64,000 nucleotides of DNA from UBA6770 sp965660875 (GTDB taxonomy: Bacteria > Bacteroidota > Bacteroidia > Flavobacteriales_G > Salibacteraceae). How positions within the stretch are numbered: position 1 is the first letter of the stretch; each line of letters starts with the position of its first letter. The position numbers and the translations under genes are program-made. The stretch covers positions 60,236 to 124,235 of the forward strand of contig CBFIBQ010000007.1 of NCBI GenBank assembly GCA_965660875.1. Reading direction: 5' to 3'. Under the pieces are notes generated by a model. That model worked only from the letters and a program-made list of their open reading frames with translations. It was not told where the DNA came from and ran no database searches. Of the stretch, positions 43,164-51,290 are shown one piece after another.

Positions 43164-45752
43164 ATGATTTACTCTAACATTACAAGGAGCTTACTTACCC
43201 TACTGTTATTAACCGTAAGTACCTGTTTATCAGGTCAAGTGGTAAACTTTATGCAAAAAGGGGTTGAACACGGTTTACCTCAAAGTCAAGTAAATACCAT
43301 TACTCAAGATAACGAAGGAAATTTATGGGTAGGTACAGTCTCTGGATTAGCTTCTTGGAACGGCATCGAGTTTCAATCATACGGCGTTAATGATTCTGTG
43401 GCAGAAGAATGGGTCACCGCGTCTTACACAGCCAGTAATGGAGATGTGTTTTTTGGTCATTGGGGAGGAAGCATTAGCCGTTATGATGGCATTACAAAGC
43501 TTTTCGAAAGTATTCACATCGAAAAATTCAATTCCTACCAAGAGGTTAGCGATTTTGCCGAAGACACGTTAAATGAAAAAATATTCTTCTCAACTAAAGG
43601 CTCTGGTTTATTTGTATATGACATAAAGACTGAAAAAGTAAAGCGCTATGAGTTGGCTAAATCCGTTGAAGGTTCTCGACTGATCACTTGCTTGCATAAA
43701 GATGCTCAAAATAGATTGTGGGCAGGCACCGAGAATGCTGGATTGTTCGTAATTGAACTAAACTCCTTTTACAAGGACACAAACTTCACAGCGAACCATA
43801 TTACTCAGGAAAACGGCCTTTCAAATAATCAGATAACGGATATTGCAGAATATGACGGTGAGCTTTGGTTTGGCACTAAGTTGGGTGCAAACTACATTAT
43901 AATCGAAGAGCTTGATGATTTCTTGTCAAATTCGGGTTCCACCGGAATAGTTGTGTTAGATGATAATTCAGAATTAGATGCTAATGATATTACGGATTTA
44001 ACAGCTGACAAACACGGTAATCTATGGATTGGAACTTCATCACATGGTGCGGTTAAATGTGTTAAACAGAACGGCCGCTACCGGTTCAGGCACTACTCTG
44101 TCGATCAGGGATTAAGTTTTTACGATGTAAAAGATATTTATGTCGATAGGGAAAAAACGGTATGGATTGGAACTGATGTGGGCTTAAATCAATACATATC
44201 GGATTATTTTACGCTTTATGACGAAGGCTTAGGGCTAAGTAGTAATGTTATTTGGTCTATTGCACCAGACGATAGAGGAAATATTTGGTTAGGTACAAAT
44301 CAAGGCGTTTCTCAGCTTATGAATGCGGACAATATAAACAACGATTCACTGAGCGTAGGGCAATATAATATCAAAGGCCTATCTGATGCTCCAGTAATGG
44401 CGGTGTATCACGACAGCTTGGGCACGGTATGGATGGCAACTGCAGATGGTATGTTATTCAAACGGACCTTGCGAGGAAATTATGAACGTATTAATATAGA
44501 AGCTCACGTTCACGATGTGATTTATAGTATATGTGAGGATAATGCGGGCAATATTTGGCTAGGAACTAGAAGTGGAGCGGCAAGAATTAACAAAAAGTCG
44601 CATAAAATGTCTGTTTTTACTGAAGAAGACGGCCTTGGTGGTAATAACATTTACAAGGTTGTAAAAGGCGCTGATGGAACCATTTGGTTTGCGGTATTGG
44701 GTGGTAAGTTATCCAGCTATAAAGATGGCGAGTTTAGGGTTTATGATGAAAAAGATGGCCTAAAACACCAATTGGTTTTATCCATTGCACCTGATAAAAA
44801 TGGAAACATTTGGTTGGGCTGCTATACTGGAGGACTTTATAAATACGACGGCAAAAATTTTACAAACTATAATAAATCAGATGGGATGAAGTCTGAGACA
44901 CCCTATTCTATTATTGCTGATTTAAAAGGAGACATTTGGTTTGGAACTACCTATGGAATTGAAAAGCTGAACGTCAAAGACACCACCTTCGAACATTTTG
45001 GAAAAACAGAAGGCTTTTTAGGTGTGCAGGTTAACCCTAACGCTACCTGTTTAGATAATAATGGCAATATCTGGTTTGGAACTATCTTGGGTGCGGTTAA
45101 ATATAACCCTAACGTACATTACAAAAATGATGTAAAACCAATGGTTCGATTGGACAACTTGAACATTAATAACGAACCATCGGAGTTTCCATTTAACAAC
45201 GAATTACTCGCACTTCAAAACAACCTTACGTTCAATTTTACAGGTATTTCTTTGAACATGCCGAGTAAACTTAAATACGAATATCGATTAATTGGCCACA
45301 AAAATGAAAACTGGAAGGAAACTACAGTCAGAAATGCTCCATATACCAACCTGAAACCTAAAAAGTATCTATTTGAAGTAAAGGCCGTTAATTCCGACAA
45401 AACAGAAAGTAAAGTGGCCAGTTATGAGTTTAAAATAGAAGTACCGTGGTACGATAGCTACTGGTTCTATTTTATTCAGATTGCAATTATTGGAATCATG
45501 TTGTATTTGGCTGTTTTCTTTGGTAGAAAGACAGGCGGTTCAAGAACTGCCACCATCCTTGCGACTGTGGCTATTATTATTGTTTTTGAATACATGATTA
45601 ACTACGTGGAAGATAACGTTGAAGACGAAATTGGTAGTATCGCTTTCATCAAAGTTGGCTTGAACGCAATTCTGGGTATTATCTTATTCCCAATTGAAGA
45701 AATTATCAAAGGGAAACTAATTGGTAATCACAAAAAGAAAAACGAAGAGTAA
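43164..45752 (+). CDS. Reg_prop/Y_Y_Y propeller protein ending in membrane helices
   Basis: 862 residues from ATG 43164. Signal peptide (LLTLLLLTVSTCLSGQ), then two seven-bladed-type propellers read from many GN(L/I)W(V/L/F)GT repeats between about residues 45 and 650, then a Y_Y_Y domain (LTFNFTGISLNMPSKLKYEY to SYEFKIEVPWYDSYWFYF). In hybrid two-component sensors a single helix and HisKA/HATPase domains would follow; here the protein instead has three hydrophobic helices (about 770-850) and a basic tail KKKNEE. There is no frameshift or downstream kinase fragment on the plus strand before the convergent gene. It may be a ligand sensor signalling through another protein. Confidence 0.88.
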   Translation: MIYSNITRSLLTLLLLTVSTCLSGQVVNFMQKGVEHGLPQSQVNTITQDNEGNLWVGTVSGLASWNGIEFQSYGVNDSVAEEWVTASYTASNGDVFFGHWGGSISRYDGITKLFESIHIEKFNSYQEVSDFAEDTLNEKIFFSTKGSGLFVYDIKTEKVKRYELAKSVEGSRLITCLHKDAQNRLWAGTENAGLFVIELNSFYKDTNFTANHITQENGLSNNQITDIAEYDGELWFGTKLGANYIIIEELDDFLSNSGSTGIVVLDDNSELDANDITDLTADKHGNLWIGTSSHGAVKCVKQNGRYRFRHYSVDQGLSFYDVKDIYVDREKTVWIGTDVGLNQYISDYFTLYDEGLGLSSNVIWSIAPDDRGNIWLGTNQGVSQLMNADNINNDSLSVGQYNIKGLSDAPVMAVYHDSLGTVWMATADGMLFKRTLRGNYERINIEAHVHDVIYSICEDNAGNIWLGTRSGAARINKKSHKMSVFTEEDGLGGNNIYKVVKGADGTIWFAVLGGKLSSYKDGEFRVYDEKDGLKHQLVLSIAPDKNGNIWLGCYTGGLYKYDGKNFTNYNKSDGMKSETPYSIIADLKGDIWFGTTYGIEKLNVKDTTFEHFGKTEGFLGVQVNPNATCLDNNGNIWFGTILGAVKYNPNVHYKNDVKPMVRLDNLNINNEPSEFPFNNELLALQNNLTFNFTGISLNMPSKLKYEYRLIGHKNENWKETTVRNAPYTNLKPKKYLFEVKAVNSDKTESKVASYEFKIEVPWYDSYWFYFIQIAIIGIMLYLAVFFGRKTGGSRTATILATVAIIIVFEYMINYVEDNVEDEIGSIAFIKVGLNAILGIILFPIEEIIKGKLIGNHKKKNEE

Positions 45753-45756
45753 GTAA

Positions 45757-46581
45757 TTAAAAAGTTAAGCTTTTTATAAACTGAGGAATTATTTTCAGTA
45801 ATTGCTGCTCCCCTATCTTGGCATTTGAAATAATATCCTGAATATTAACAACTTCTAAATGTTCAGGATCACACAAATCAGTTACTATAGATAATGCAAT
45901 GCATGGCAGCCCCATGTGATTCGCTGCTATTACTTCTGGAATTGTGGACATACCGACTAAGTCGGCTCCAATAGTTTTTAAATACTTGTATTCTGCTCTA
46001 GTTTCTAAATTTGGACCAGTTACTGCGGCATAAACTCCTGTCTTAATAGAGATGTTATGCATTGCAGCGGCAGCAGAAAACCGCTCCATCATATTGTTTG
46101 AATAAGGTGCACTCATATCGGGAAATCTTTCGCCCAAAGAATCTATGTTTTCTCCCAACAATGGGTTATCATTTTGAAGGTTGATATGATCCTCGATCAA
46201 AACAAGCGCTCCTTTTTTATAGTCAAGATTTATGCCTCCCGCCGCATTAGTGATAATTAATTTCTTTATTCCAAGAAGCTTAAGCACACGGATTGGAAAA
46301 ACTACCTCCTTAGCCGAGTAACCCTCGTACAAATGAAACCTACCCTCCATTGCCAGTATGCGTTTTCCTTCGATAGATCCGTAGAGTAACTTACCGGAGT
46401 GAAATTCTACCGTGCTTACAGGAAAATTAGGGATGTCCTCGTAATTGATTTCCCAATCAATATCCATAAGATCTTTCAGTTGCGATAGACCCGTTCCCAG
46501 CACAATACCAATATCTGGACTGGTTTCATGCAAAGTCTGTATATGTTTTACTGCTTGCTGTAGTTTTTCAATTTCGCTCAT
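45757..46581 (-). CDS. Purine nucleoside phosphorylase, PNP-I type
   Basis: 274 residues. Trimeric PNP signatures: IGIVLGTGLSQL, VEFHSGKLLYG, AMEGRFHLYEGYS, IITNAAGGIN with the base-site region AVTGPNLETRAEY and VGMSTIPEVIAANHMGLP. It cleaves inosine/guanosine with phosphate to base and ribose-1-phosphate, or related substrates. It overlaps the upstream glycosyltransferase gene by 14 bp, making a three-gene unit with two families often found beside arsenosugar genes. A weak AT-rich hairpin AAAAAG/CTTTTT at 45759-45775 covers its stop. Confidence 0.92.
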   Translation of the reverse strand: MSEIEKLQQAVKHIQTLHETSPDIGIVLGTGLSQLKDLMDIDWEINYEDIPNFPVSTVEFHSGKLLYGSIEGKRILAMEGRFHLYEGYSAKEVVFPIRVLKLLGIKKLIITNAAGGINLDYKKGALVLIEDHINLQNDNPLLGENIDSLGERFPDMSAPYSNNMMERFSAAAAMHNISIKTGVYAAVTGPNLETRAEYKYLKTIGADLVGMSTIPEVIAANHMGLPCIALSIVTDLCDPEHLEVVNIQDIISNAKIGEQQLLKIIPQFIKSLTF

Positions 46582-47260
46582 GTTCTAAGAATTTTTTAAG
46601 TTTTCTATAATTGCTATTCGAATCCATCCCCAACCAATATCTAATATGCGTTAACAAGTATGCATACTGCAATCTGAGGTTGCCGTATTTTTGATACGCT
46701 CGTGAAGATGTTTTAAGCCTAGATTGCATGATTTTAAAAGTGTGCTTTCGGCAAATTCTTCGAATAATATCTATATCCTCCATTAACACAAGGTCATTGT
46801 CAAATCCATTAATGAGCCTATACACGGTTTGTTTAACAACCAACCCTTGATCTCCTCCACGGCAAATCAAAAATGGTGCGCCCACAAATATTTCGAAAAA
46901 ACCTAAGAATGCATTTGATGGATAAAACTTAAGGCGAAAACATGCAGCATCAGCGCCATTGCGAAAAGTATCCTCAATGTCCTTAAAAAAGGTGTCAGGA
47001 AGTATTGAGTCGGCATGTAAGAAGAGAATAATATTTCCAGTAGCTACGCGCGCACCTAAATCCATTTGAGCGGACCTTCGTTTTAAAACCGAGTTTAAAA
47101 CAAGCGCACCGAAAGACTGTGCTATTTTCTTTGTATTGTCTTTAGAGTCAGCATCTACCACAATGATTTCATGCACCTGATGTGAATTTGATAATTGGGC
47201 GAGTAATTCGGGCAGGTACAACTCTTCGTTGTACGTTGGAATTACGACACTTAACTTCAT
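46568..47260 (-). CDS. Family 2 glycosyltransferase, TIGR04283-like
   Basis: 230 residues. A GT-A fold opens MKLSVVIPTYNEELYLPELL, with the nucleotide-binding VDADSKDNT and FLHADS as the DxD-like site. The segment RSAQMDLGARVATGNIILFL matches the TIGR04283 family, named from association with arsenosugar biosynthesis. There are no membrane helices. One base overlaps the upstream DUF2064 gene and 14 bp the downstream PNP gene. The sugar donor and acceptor are not known. Confidence 0.85.
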   Translation of the reverse strand: MKLSVVIPTYNEELYLPELLAQLSNSHQVHEIIVVDADSKDNTKKIAQSFGALVLNSVLKRRSAQMDLGARVATGNIILFLHADSILPDTFFKDIEDTFRNGADAACFRLKFYPSNAFLGFFEIFVGAPFLICRGGDQGLVVKQTVYRLINGFDNDLVLMEDIDIIRRICRKHTFKIMQSRLKTSSRAYQKYGNLRLQYAYLLTHIRYWLGMDSNSNYRKLKKFLEHERN

Positions 47261-47877
47261 TATTGCAATAAAGTTCTTAATTCAGGTGGCAAGTCCTCTT
47301 CTCTATCAATATCATTTAGGGTTGGTAAAAGCGCATAACTCAAATTATTCTCCTTGGCTGTTAAAATACTGTCTAATAAGACATCTGAACTTCCCCATTC
47401 TTTATTGACAAATAATTTGGGAGTATCTTTTTTCATTCCAATCAAATAATATCCGCCGTCTGCTGCGGGACCAAAGACCACATCATGCATCGAAAGCTTT
47501 TCAAAAGCATCATCAATCACTTCCTTGGTTAATTCGTAACAGTCACTTCCAATACAAACCACTTTTTCTGCCCCTTCATTAAAACTATCCGCAATTGCAT
47601 TGTGCATCCGTTCACCTAAATCAGCGCCATTTTGCTCATCTTTATAAAAGTAGTAGGGATTAAATAAATCGTCAAAATCAACAAAGTTGGAATAATATAC
47701 TACCCGAAAAGACTGCACCTTTAATGCTACTTCCATAGTCCTTTCCAATAATTTTTGATAGATAGTTAGAGCGGCTTTTTTGCCGACGGTTTTAGCTAGT
47801 CTTGTTTTCACCTTACCTAGCTCTCTATTTCTAACCAGAATTACCAGATAGTTTCCAGAGCTAATAGGGCCTTCCAT
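47260..47877 (-). CDS. DUF2064/TIGR04282 glycosyltransferase-like protein
   Basis: 205 residues. NTP-transferase-like fold: the N-terminus has (R)NRELGKVKTRLAKTVG, then GERMHNAIADSF, VCIGSDCYELT and the family hallmark VFGPAADGGYYLIGM. The end is LNDIDREEDLPPEL. TIGR04282 proteins usually sit beside TIGR04283 glycosyltransferases, exactly as here. Their biochemical activity has not been shown to my knowledge; a nucleotidyl- or glycosyl-transfer step is likely. The universal stress protein gene is 22 bp upstream. Confidence 0.85.
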   Translation of the reverse strand: MEGPISSGNYLVILVRNRELGKVKTRLAKTVGKKAALTIYQKLLERTMEVALKVQSFRVVYYSNFVDFDDLFNPYYFYKDEQNGADLGERMHNAIADSFNEGAEKVVCIGSDCYELTKEVIDDAFEKLSMHDVVFGPAADGGYYLIGMKKDTPKLFVNKEWGSSDVLLDSILTAKENNLSYALLPTLNDIDREEDLPPELRTLLQ

Positions 47878-47899
47878 GAAATTTAGACGTTAATCTACA

Positions 47900-48736
47900 C
47901 TAGTCGTGCAAAGTAAGCATCGGCACATGGCTGTGGTAGGCAACTTTTTTTGCAACACTTTTTGTAAATATTTTTTCAAAAAAGTTTTTCTTTCTTGGAA
48001 CCATTGCCAATATATCAACTTCCTTGTGCTTTTTAATGTACTCGTTAACACCTTCTACAGTATCTTCATTAATTAATGTTTCGTATTCCACATCAATATT
48101 TTTGAAGTAATCCAGCAGCAAGTCTTTCTGCGCATCTCTATCGGCTTCCTTTATTCTACTCACAGATTTTTCTACATGAAATATGGATAGCGTTGCCGAA
48201 CGTTTAATAAGCAGTGTTTTGAGAAAATCAAGTGTATCGAAGGAACTTAATTTATTTAAATCTGTTGCGTAAACAACCGTATTAACGGGTTTGTAAACCG
48301 CATTAAATGGCACGGTAAGAACAGGCACTGGTGATTCTTGTATAATTTCAGCAGCGTTACTACCTACAAAGAACTCTTTGAGTCCACTAGAACCCGTTGT
48401 TCCTAAAATGATAGCGTAAATGCCTCTCTTTTTTACCATTTCACCAATACAGGATAAAAAAGCGCCCGTCATGTTGACCGCTTCAATGGTATTGTTACCC
48501 AATAAGTTTTTTTCTTTAATCCATTCTAGATCCGACTCCAAACCTTTCTTAGAATCCTCAATTAAAATTTGGCTCAAGTTAACCATAAGCCCCGTTCCGG
48601 TAGCAGTTCCTGGATCAACACAATTCCACAATATAAAGTGATACGCTCTATCTGCGTATAATTTCAAGCCATACTCAATAGCATTTCTCGAAGAATCAGA
48701 GAAATCAGTAGGCAGTAGAATCGTTTTTTTTTCCAT
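47900..48736 (-). CDS. Universal stress protein with two Usp domains
   Basis: 278 residues from ATG 48736 (MEKKTILLPTDFSDSSRNAI); an upstream extension to 48787 would be Cys/Arg-rich and run into the neighbouring small gene. The first Usp domain is about 1-145 with the ATP-type G-rich loop GTTGSSGLKEFFVGSNA; the second is about 150-278 (VVYATDLNKLSSFDTLDF to LAMVPRKKNFFEKIFTKSVA). Tandem Usp proteins respond to redox, starvation or envelope stress. It sits next to an FNR-like regulator, a combination common in oxygen-responsive loci. Confidence 0.9.
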   Translation of the reverse strand: MEKKTILLPTDFSDSSRNAIEYGLKLYADRAYHFILWNCVDPGTATGTGLMVNLSQILIEDSKKGLESDLEWIKEKNLLGNNTIEAVNMTGAFLSCIGEMVKKRGIYAIILGTTGSSGLKEFFVGSNAAEIIQESPVPVLTVPFNAVYKPVNTVVYATDLNKLSSFDTLDFLKTLLIKRSATLSIFHVEKSVSRIKEADRDAQKDLLLDYFKNIDVEYETLINEDTVEGVNEYIKKHKEVDILAMVPRKKNFFEKIFTKSVAKKVAYHSHVPMLTLHD

Positions 48737-48747
48737 TTTTCTTTTAA

Positions 48748-48921
48748 TTAACGTTCTCCTGCATTTCCCACAAACAAAGCCGCACAAGTTGAACCCAACA
48801 CAACGACAAATGCGAATAACGTTATCATTGGAGTTCCAGCATCAAAACTCATGAACCCCCAATAAAATGCTACAAAGGCAACAGCTGCAAGAACTATAGC
48901 CGTTATTTTATTCTTTTCCAT
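48748..48921 (-). CDS. Small membrane protein, 57 residues
   Basis: A minus-strand frame from ATG 48921 to TAA at 48748. It reads MEKNKITAIVLAAVAFVAFY, continues WGFMSFDAGTPMITLFAFVV and ends ALFVGNAGER, giving two transmembrane helices and a short polar tail. A TACTTTTG promoter box lies 20 bp upstream, and the universal stress gene starts 11 bp after its stop, so both probably share a transcript. I do not recognise the family. Coding support is the hydrophobic pattern, start/stop placement and promoter, not homology. Confidence 0.65.
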   Translation of the reverse strand: MEKNKITAIVLAAVAFVAFYWGFMSFDAGTPMITLFAFVVVLGSTCAALFVGNAGER

Positions 48922-48940
48922 CTTAATAATTTTTGCAATT

Positions 48941-48948
48941 CAAAAGTA
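48941..48948 (-). promoter_or_regulatory. Candidate -7 box for the small membrane protein/Usp unit
   Basis: TACTTTTG on the minus strand, 20 bp before the 57-residue gene. No good TTG at 20-nt spacing. Confidence 0.4.
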
Positions 48949-49003
48949 TCTATTTGCAACTAAGCCGTAGCATAAAGTCAGAAATAATACAATTAATTTC
49001 ACA

Positions 49004-49714
49004 CTATGCGAGGTTAGCAACCTTAAACAATTTCTCTTGGTTCTTAATAAAAATTTTTCTGCCTTGTGTCTCAATGAGATTTTCCTCCTTAAAATCATGC
49101 AGCAACCTAATAAGCGTTTCGGTGGCGGTTCCTACCATATTCGCCAAGTCTTCTCGGGTTAAATTAATACCATCCGAATCTCCTTCAATTGCATCTAAAT
49201 CATAGGTGCTAATTAGCATGGTAAGCGCTCCAGCCAACCGCTCTCGCACTGGTTTTTGAGCCAGAGTAGTCAAGTGATCCGCCATATTGCTTAAATCTTG
49301 ACTCAAACTTTTTATTATCGACTTTGCAAATCTCTGATCGGAACTCAGTGCTTTCATGAAATCTGTCTTTGGAATAAAGCATAAAGTAGTTTCCTCAAGT
49401 GTTTCGGCACTTACAGGGTATTGTTCCTCACTAAGCATAGCTCGGTAGCCCATTAAATCACCACTTTTCAATATTTGAATAATTTGATCTTTACCCTCTA
49501 CTCCTGTCTTGTAGATTTTAACTCGACCTCTGTGTATGTGATAAACACCTTGCGGTCTGGTACCTTCGTGAAAAACAACTTGACTCTTTTTATATCGAGT
49601 GCAGGTCTTGTTTTGACTGATACAACTTATACCAGAGATATCAATATCACCAAAGATTTTTGAGTCCTTTGCTGCACAAAATTCACAATCTAATTGGGGC
49701 GCTTTGTGTTTCAT
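49004..49714 (-). CDS. Crp/Fnr-family regulator with N-terminal cysteines
   Basis: 236 residues. Cysteines C10, C13, C31 and C38 precede a cyclic-nucleotide-binding-type beta barrel (VVFHEGTRPQGVYHIHRGRV), and C112 lies in the barrel (TTLCFIPKTD). A dimerisation helix and a winged helix follow (LTREDLANMVGTATETLIRL recognition region). The CxxC plus later Cys recalls the iron-sulphur ligands of E. coli FNR, although spacing differs; a redox or oxygen sensor is plausible. The promoter overlaps an FNR-like palindrome, suggesting autoregulation. It is divergent from the E2 gene and close to Usp genes. Confidence 0.9.
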   Translation of the reverse strand: MKHKAPQLDCEFCAAKDSKIFGDIDISGISCISQNKTCTRYKKSQVVFHEGTRPQGVYHIHRGRVKIYKTGVEGKDQIIQILKSGDLMGYRAMLSEEQYPVSAETLEETTLCFIPKTDFMKALSSDQRFAKSIIKSLSQDLSNMADHLTTLAQKPVRERLAGALTMLISTYDLDAIEGDSDGINLTREDLANMVGTATETLIRLLHDFKEENLIETQGRKIFIKNQEKLFKVANLA

Positions 49715-49736
49715 AATTCGGTATGTTTAGTGCTAA

Positions 49737-49767
49737 CAAAGTTAAACCTCAAACTGATAAAAGTCAA
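49737..49767 (-). promoter_or_regulatory. Promoter of the Crp/Fnr-like gene
   Basis: On the minus strand TTG (49767-49765), 20 bases, then TAACTTTG (49744-49737). Spacing equals that of the rpsF promoter. The predicted transcript start is about 17 nt before the gene. Confidence 0.6.
49754..49767. promoter_or_regulatory. FNR-like palindrome in divergent promoter
   Basis: CTGAT-AAAA-GTCAA, which on the minus strand reads TTGAC-TTTT-ATCAG. Each half matches four of five bases of the FNR consensus TTGAT-N4-ATCAA. It overlaps the -33 element of the regulator gene, a position suited to repression of its own transcription, and lies 82 bp before the E2 gene. Confidence 0.4.
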
Positions 49768-49822
49768 GTTTCAATCCATATTTTATAGAATGAAAATAAG
49801 CGTAAACAGAGATTCAAATTAT

Positions 49823-49830
49823 TATTTTTG
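49823..49830 (+). promoter_or_regulatory. Candidate -7 box for the E2 gene
   Basis: TATTTTTG, matching TAnnTTTG, 19 bp before the ATG at 49850. The -33 region has no TTG. Confidence 0.35.
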
Positions 49831-49849
49831 CAGCTTATAAAAAGTGAAC

Positions 49850-51190
49850 ATGGCGAACGTAGAATTGATTCTACCCAAAATGGGTGAAAGTGTTGCAGAG
49901 GCAACAATTACTTCATGGTTGAAATCTGAAGGTGACACAATTGAAGCGGAAGAATCTGTTGTAGAAATAGCGACAGACAAAGTAGACAGTGAAGTTCCAG
50001 CCCCTGCTGATGGAGTAATCTCAAAAATTCTAGTCGAAGAAGGTGCCGTTGCCCAAGTGGGGCAAGCAATAGCTATTATTGAAACTGAAGGATCATCTTC
50101 CGAGTCTAGTCAACCAGTAGTTCAAGCAGTAAAAGAGGAAGAAATTGAAGTCCCAGGAGTAGTTGAACTTGAAGCTACTGCAATTAACGCCAACCTAGAT
50201 AACGATTACAACTCCAGTGAGCGTTTTTATTCGCCTTTGGTTAAAAATATTGCGGACAAAGAGCATATTTCAATGGCTGAATTGGAAGGAATTAAAGGAA
50301 GTGGTCAAGGAGGTCGTGTTACTAAAAACGATATCCTGAATTTTATAGAAAATAGAGCTCAACAAAATGCAACTGCGCCGACTGCAGCAGAAACTCAAAC
50401 CATTAAAAAAGAATCAAAGCCGGCTGAAACCAAATCAACAAAAACTGAAACCGTTGATTTATCTTCAAAAGATTTTGGTGGAGAGGTGGAAATTATTGAA
50501 ATGGACCGAATGCGAAAACTTATCGCAGACCACATGGTACATTCCAAGTCTACTAGTCCTCACGTTACCTCCTTCGTTGAAGCTGACGTTACCAATATTG
50601 TGAATTGGAGAAATAAACACAAAAAAGCCTACGAACAAAGAGAGGGTGAGAAGCTTACCTTCACACCAATATTCATTGAGGCTATCGTAAAGGCCATCAA
50701 GGACTTCCCGTTAATCAACATTTCTATTGAAGGCGATAAAATAGTCCGAAAAAAATTCATTAATGTGGGTATGGCCACTGCCCTGCCCTCAGGCAACTTA
50801 ATCGTTCCGGTAATAAAAAATGCAGACTCTTTAAATTTAGTAGGACTATCTAAGTCCGTTAATGCCTTAGCGAGAAAAGCTCGAAACAACAAATTAGCTC
50901 CCGACGATATCTCTGGCGGCACTTACACTATAAGTAATGTTGGTTCTTTTGGTAACCTGATGGGTACTCCGATTATCAATCAACCTCAGGTTGCAATAAT
51001 GGCAGTTGGGGCAATTGTTAAGAAACCTGCTGTTCTAGAAACTGAGCATGGAGATGTTATCGCAGTGAGACACAAAATGTTCTTGTCTCATGCCTACGAC
51101 CACAGAGTAGTTGATGGTGCTTTAGGTGGCATGTTTGTGCGTCGAGTTGCGGATTACTTGGAGCAATGGGATATGTCTCGCGAAGTATAG
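49850..51190 (+). CDS. Dihydrolipoamide acyltransferase, E2 of a 2-oxoacid dehydrogenase
   Basis: 446 residues from ATG 49850 (MANVELILPKMGESVAEATI). Lipoyl domain with modified K44 in ATDKVDSEVP; a linker; peripheral subunit-binding domain (SPLVKNIADKEHISMAELEG, GQGGRVTKNDIL); a second flexible linker; and the catalytic acyltransferase domain ending with HRVVDG (H418, D422). A single lipoyl domain and the sequence suggest the branched-chain or 2-oxoglutarate type rather than pyruvate; the substrate is not decided. E1 and E3 are not adjacent. Confidence 0.92.
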   Translation: MANVELILPKMGESVAEATITSWLKSEGDTIEAEESVVEIATDKVDSEVPAPADGVISKILVEEGAVAQVGQAIAIIETEGSSSESSQPVVQAVKEEEIEVPGVVELEATAINANLDNDYNSSERFYSPLVKNIADKEHISMAELEGIKGSGQGGRVTKNDILNFIENRAQQNATAPTAAETQTIKKESKPAETKSTKTETVDLSSKDFGGEVEIIEMDRMRKLIADHMVHSKSTSPHVTSFVEADVTNIVNWRNKHKKAYEQREGEKLTFTPIFIEAIVKAIKDFPLINISIEGDKIVRKKFINVGMATALPSGNLIVPVIKNADSLNLVGLSKSVNALARKARNNKLAPDDISGGTYTISNVGSFGNLMGTPIINQPQVAIMAVGAIVKKPAVLETEHGDVIAVRHKMFLSHAYDHRVVDGALGGMFVRRVADYLEQWDMSREV

Positions 51191-51290
51191 TTATCCAAAC
51201 TCTATTGGTTATAAAAGGAAAAAACTACACTATGTTTTCTTGCATTTCTTTGTATCATTGTTTAAAGACATTCAAAAATGTCTAGTTGAT

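Noticed and set aside
45759..45775. Terminator between the Reg_prop gene and PNP
   Set aside because: AAAAAG/CTTTTT is a weak all-A/T-type stem and overlaps the PNP stop; not strong enough to call.
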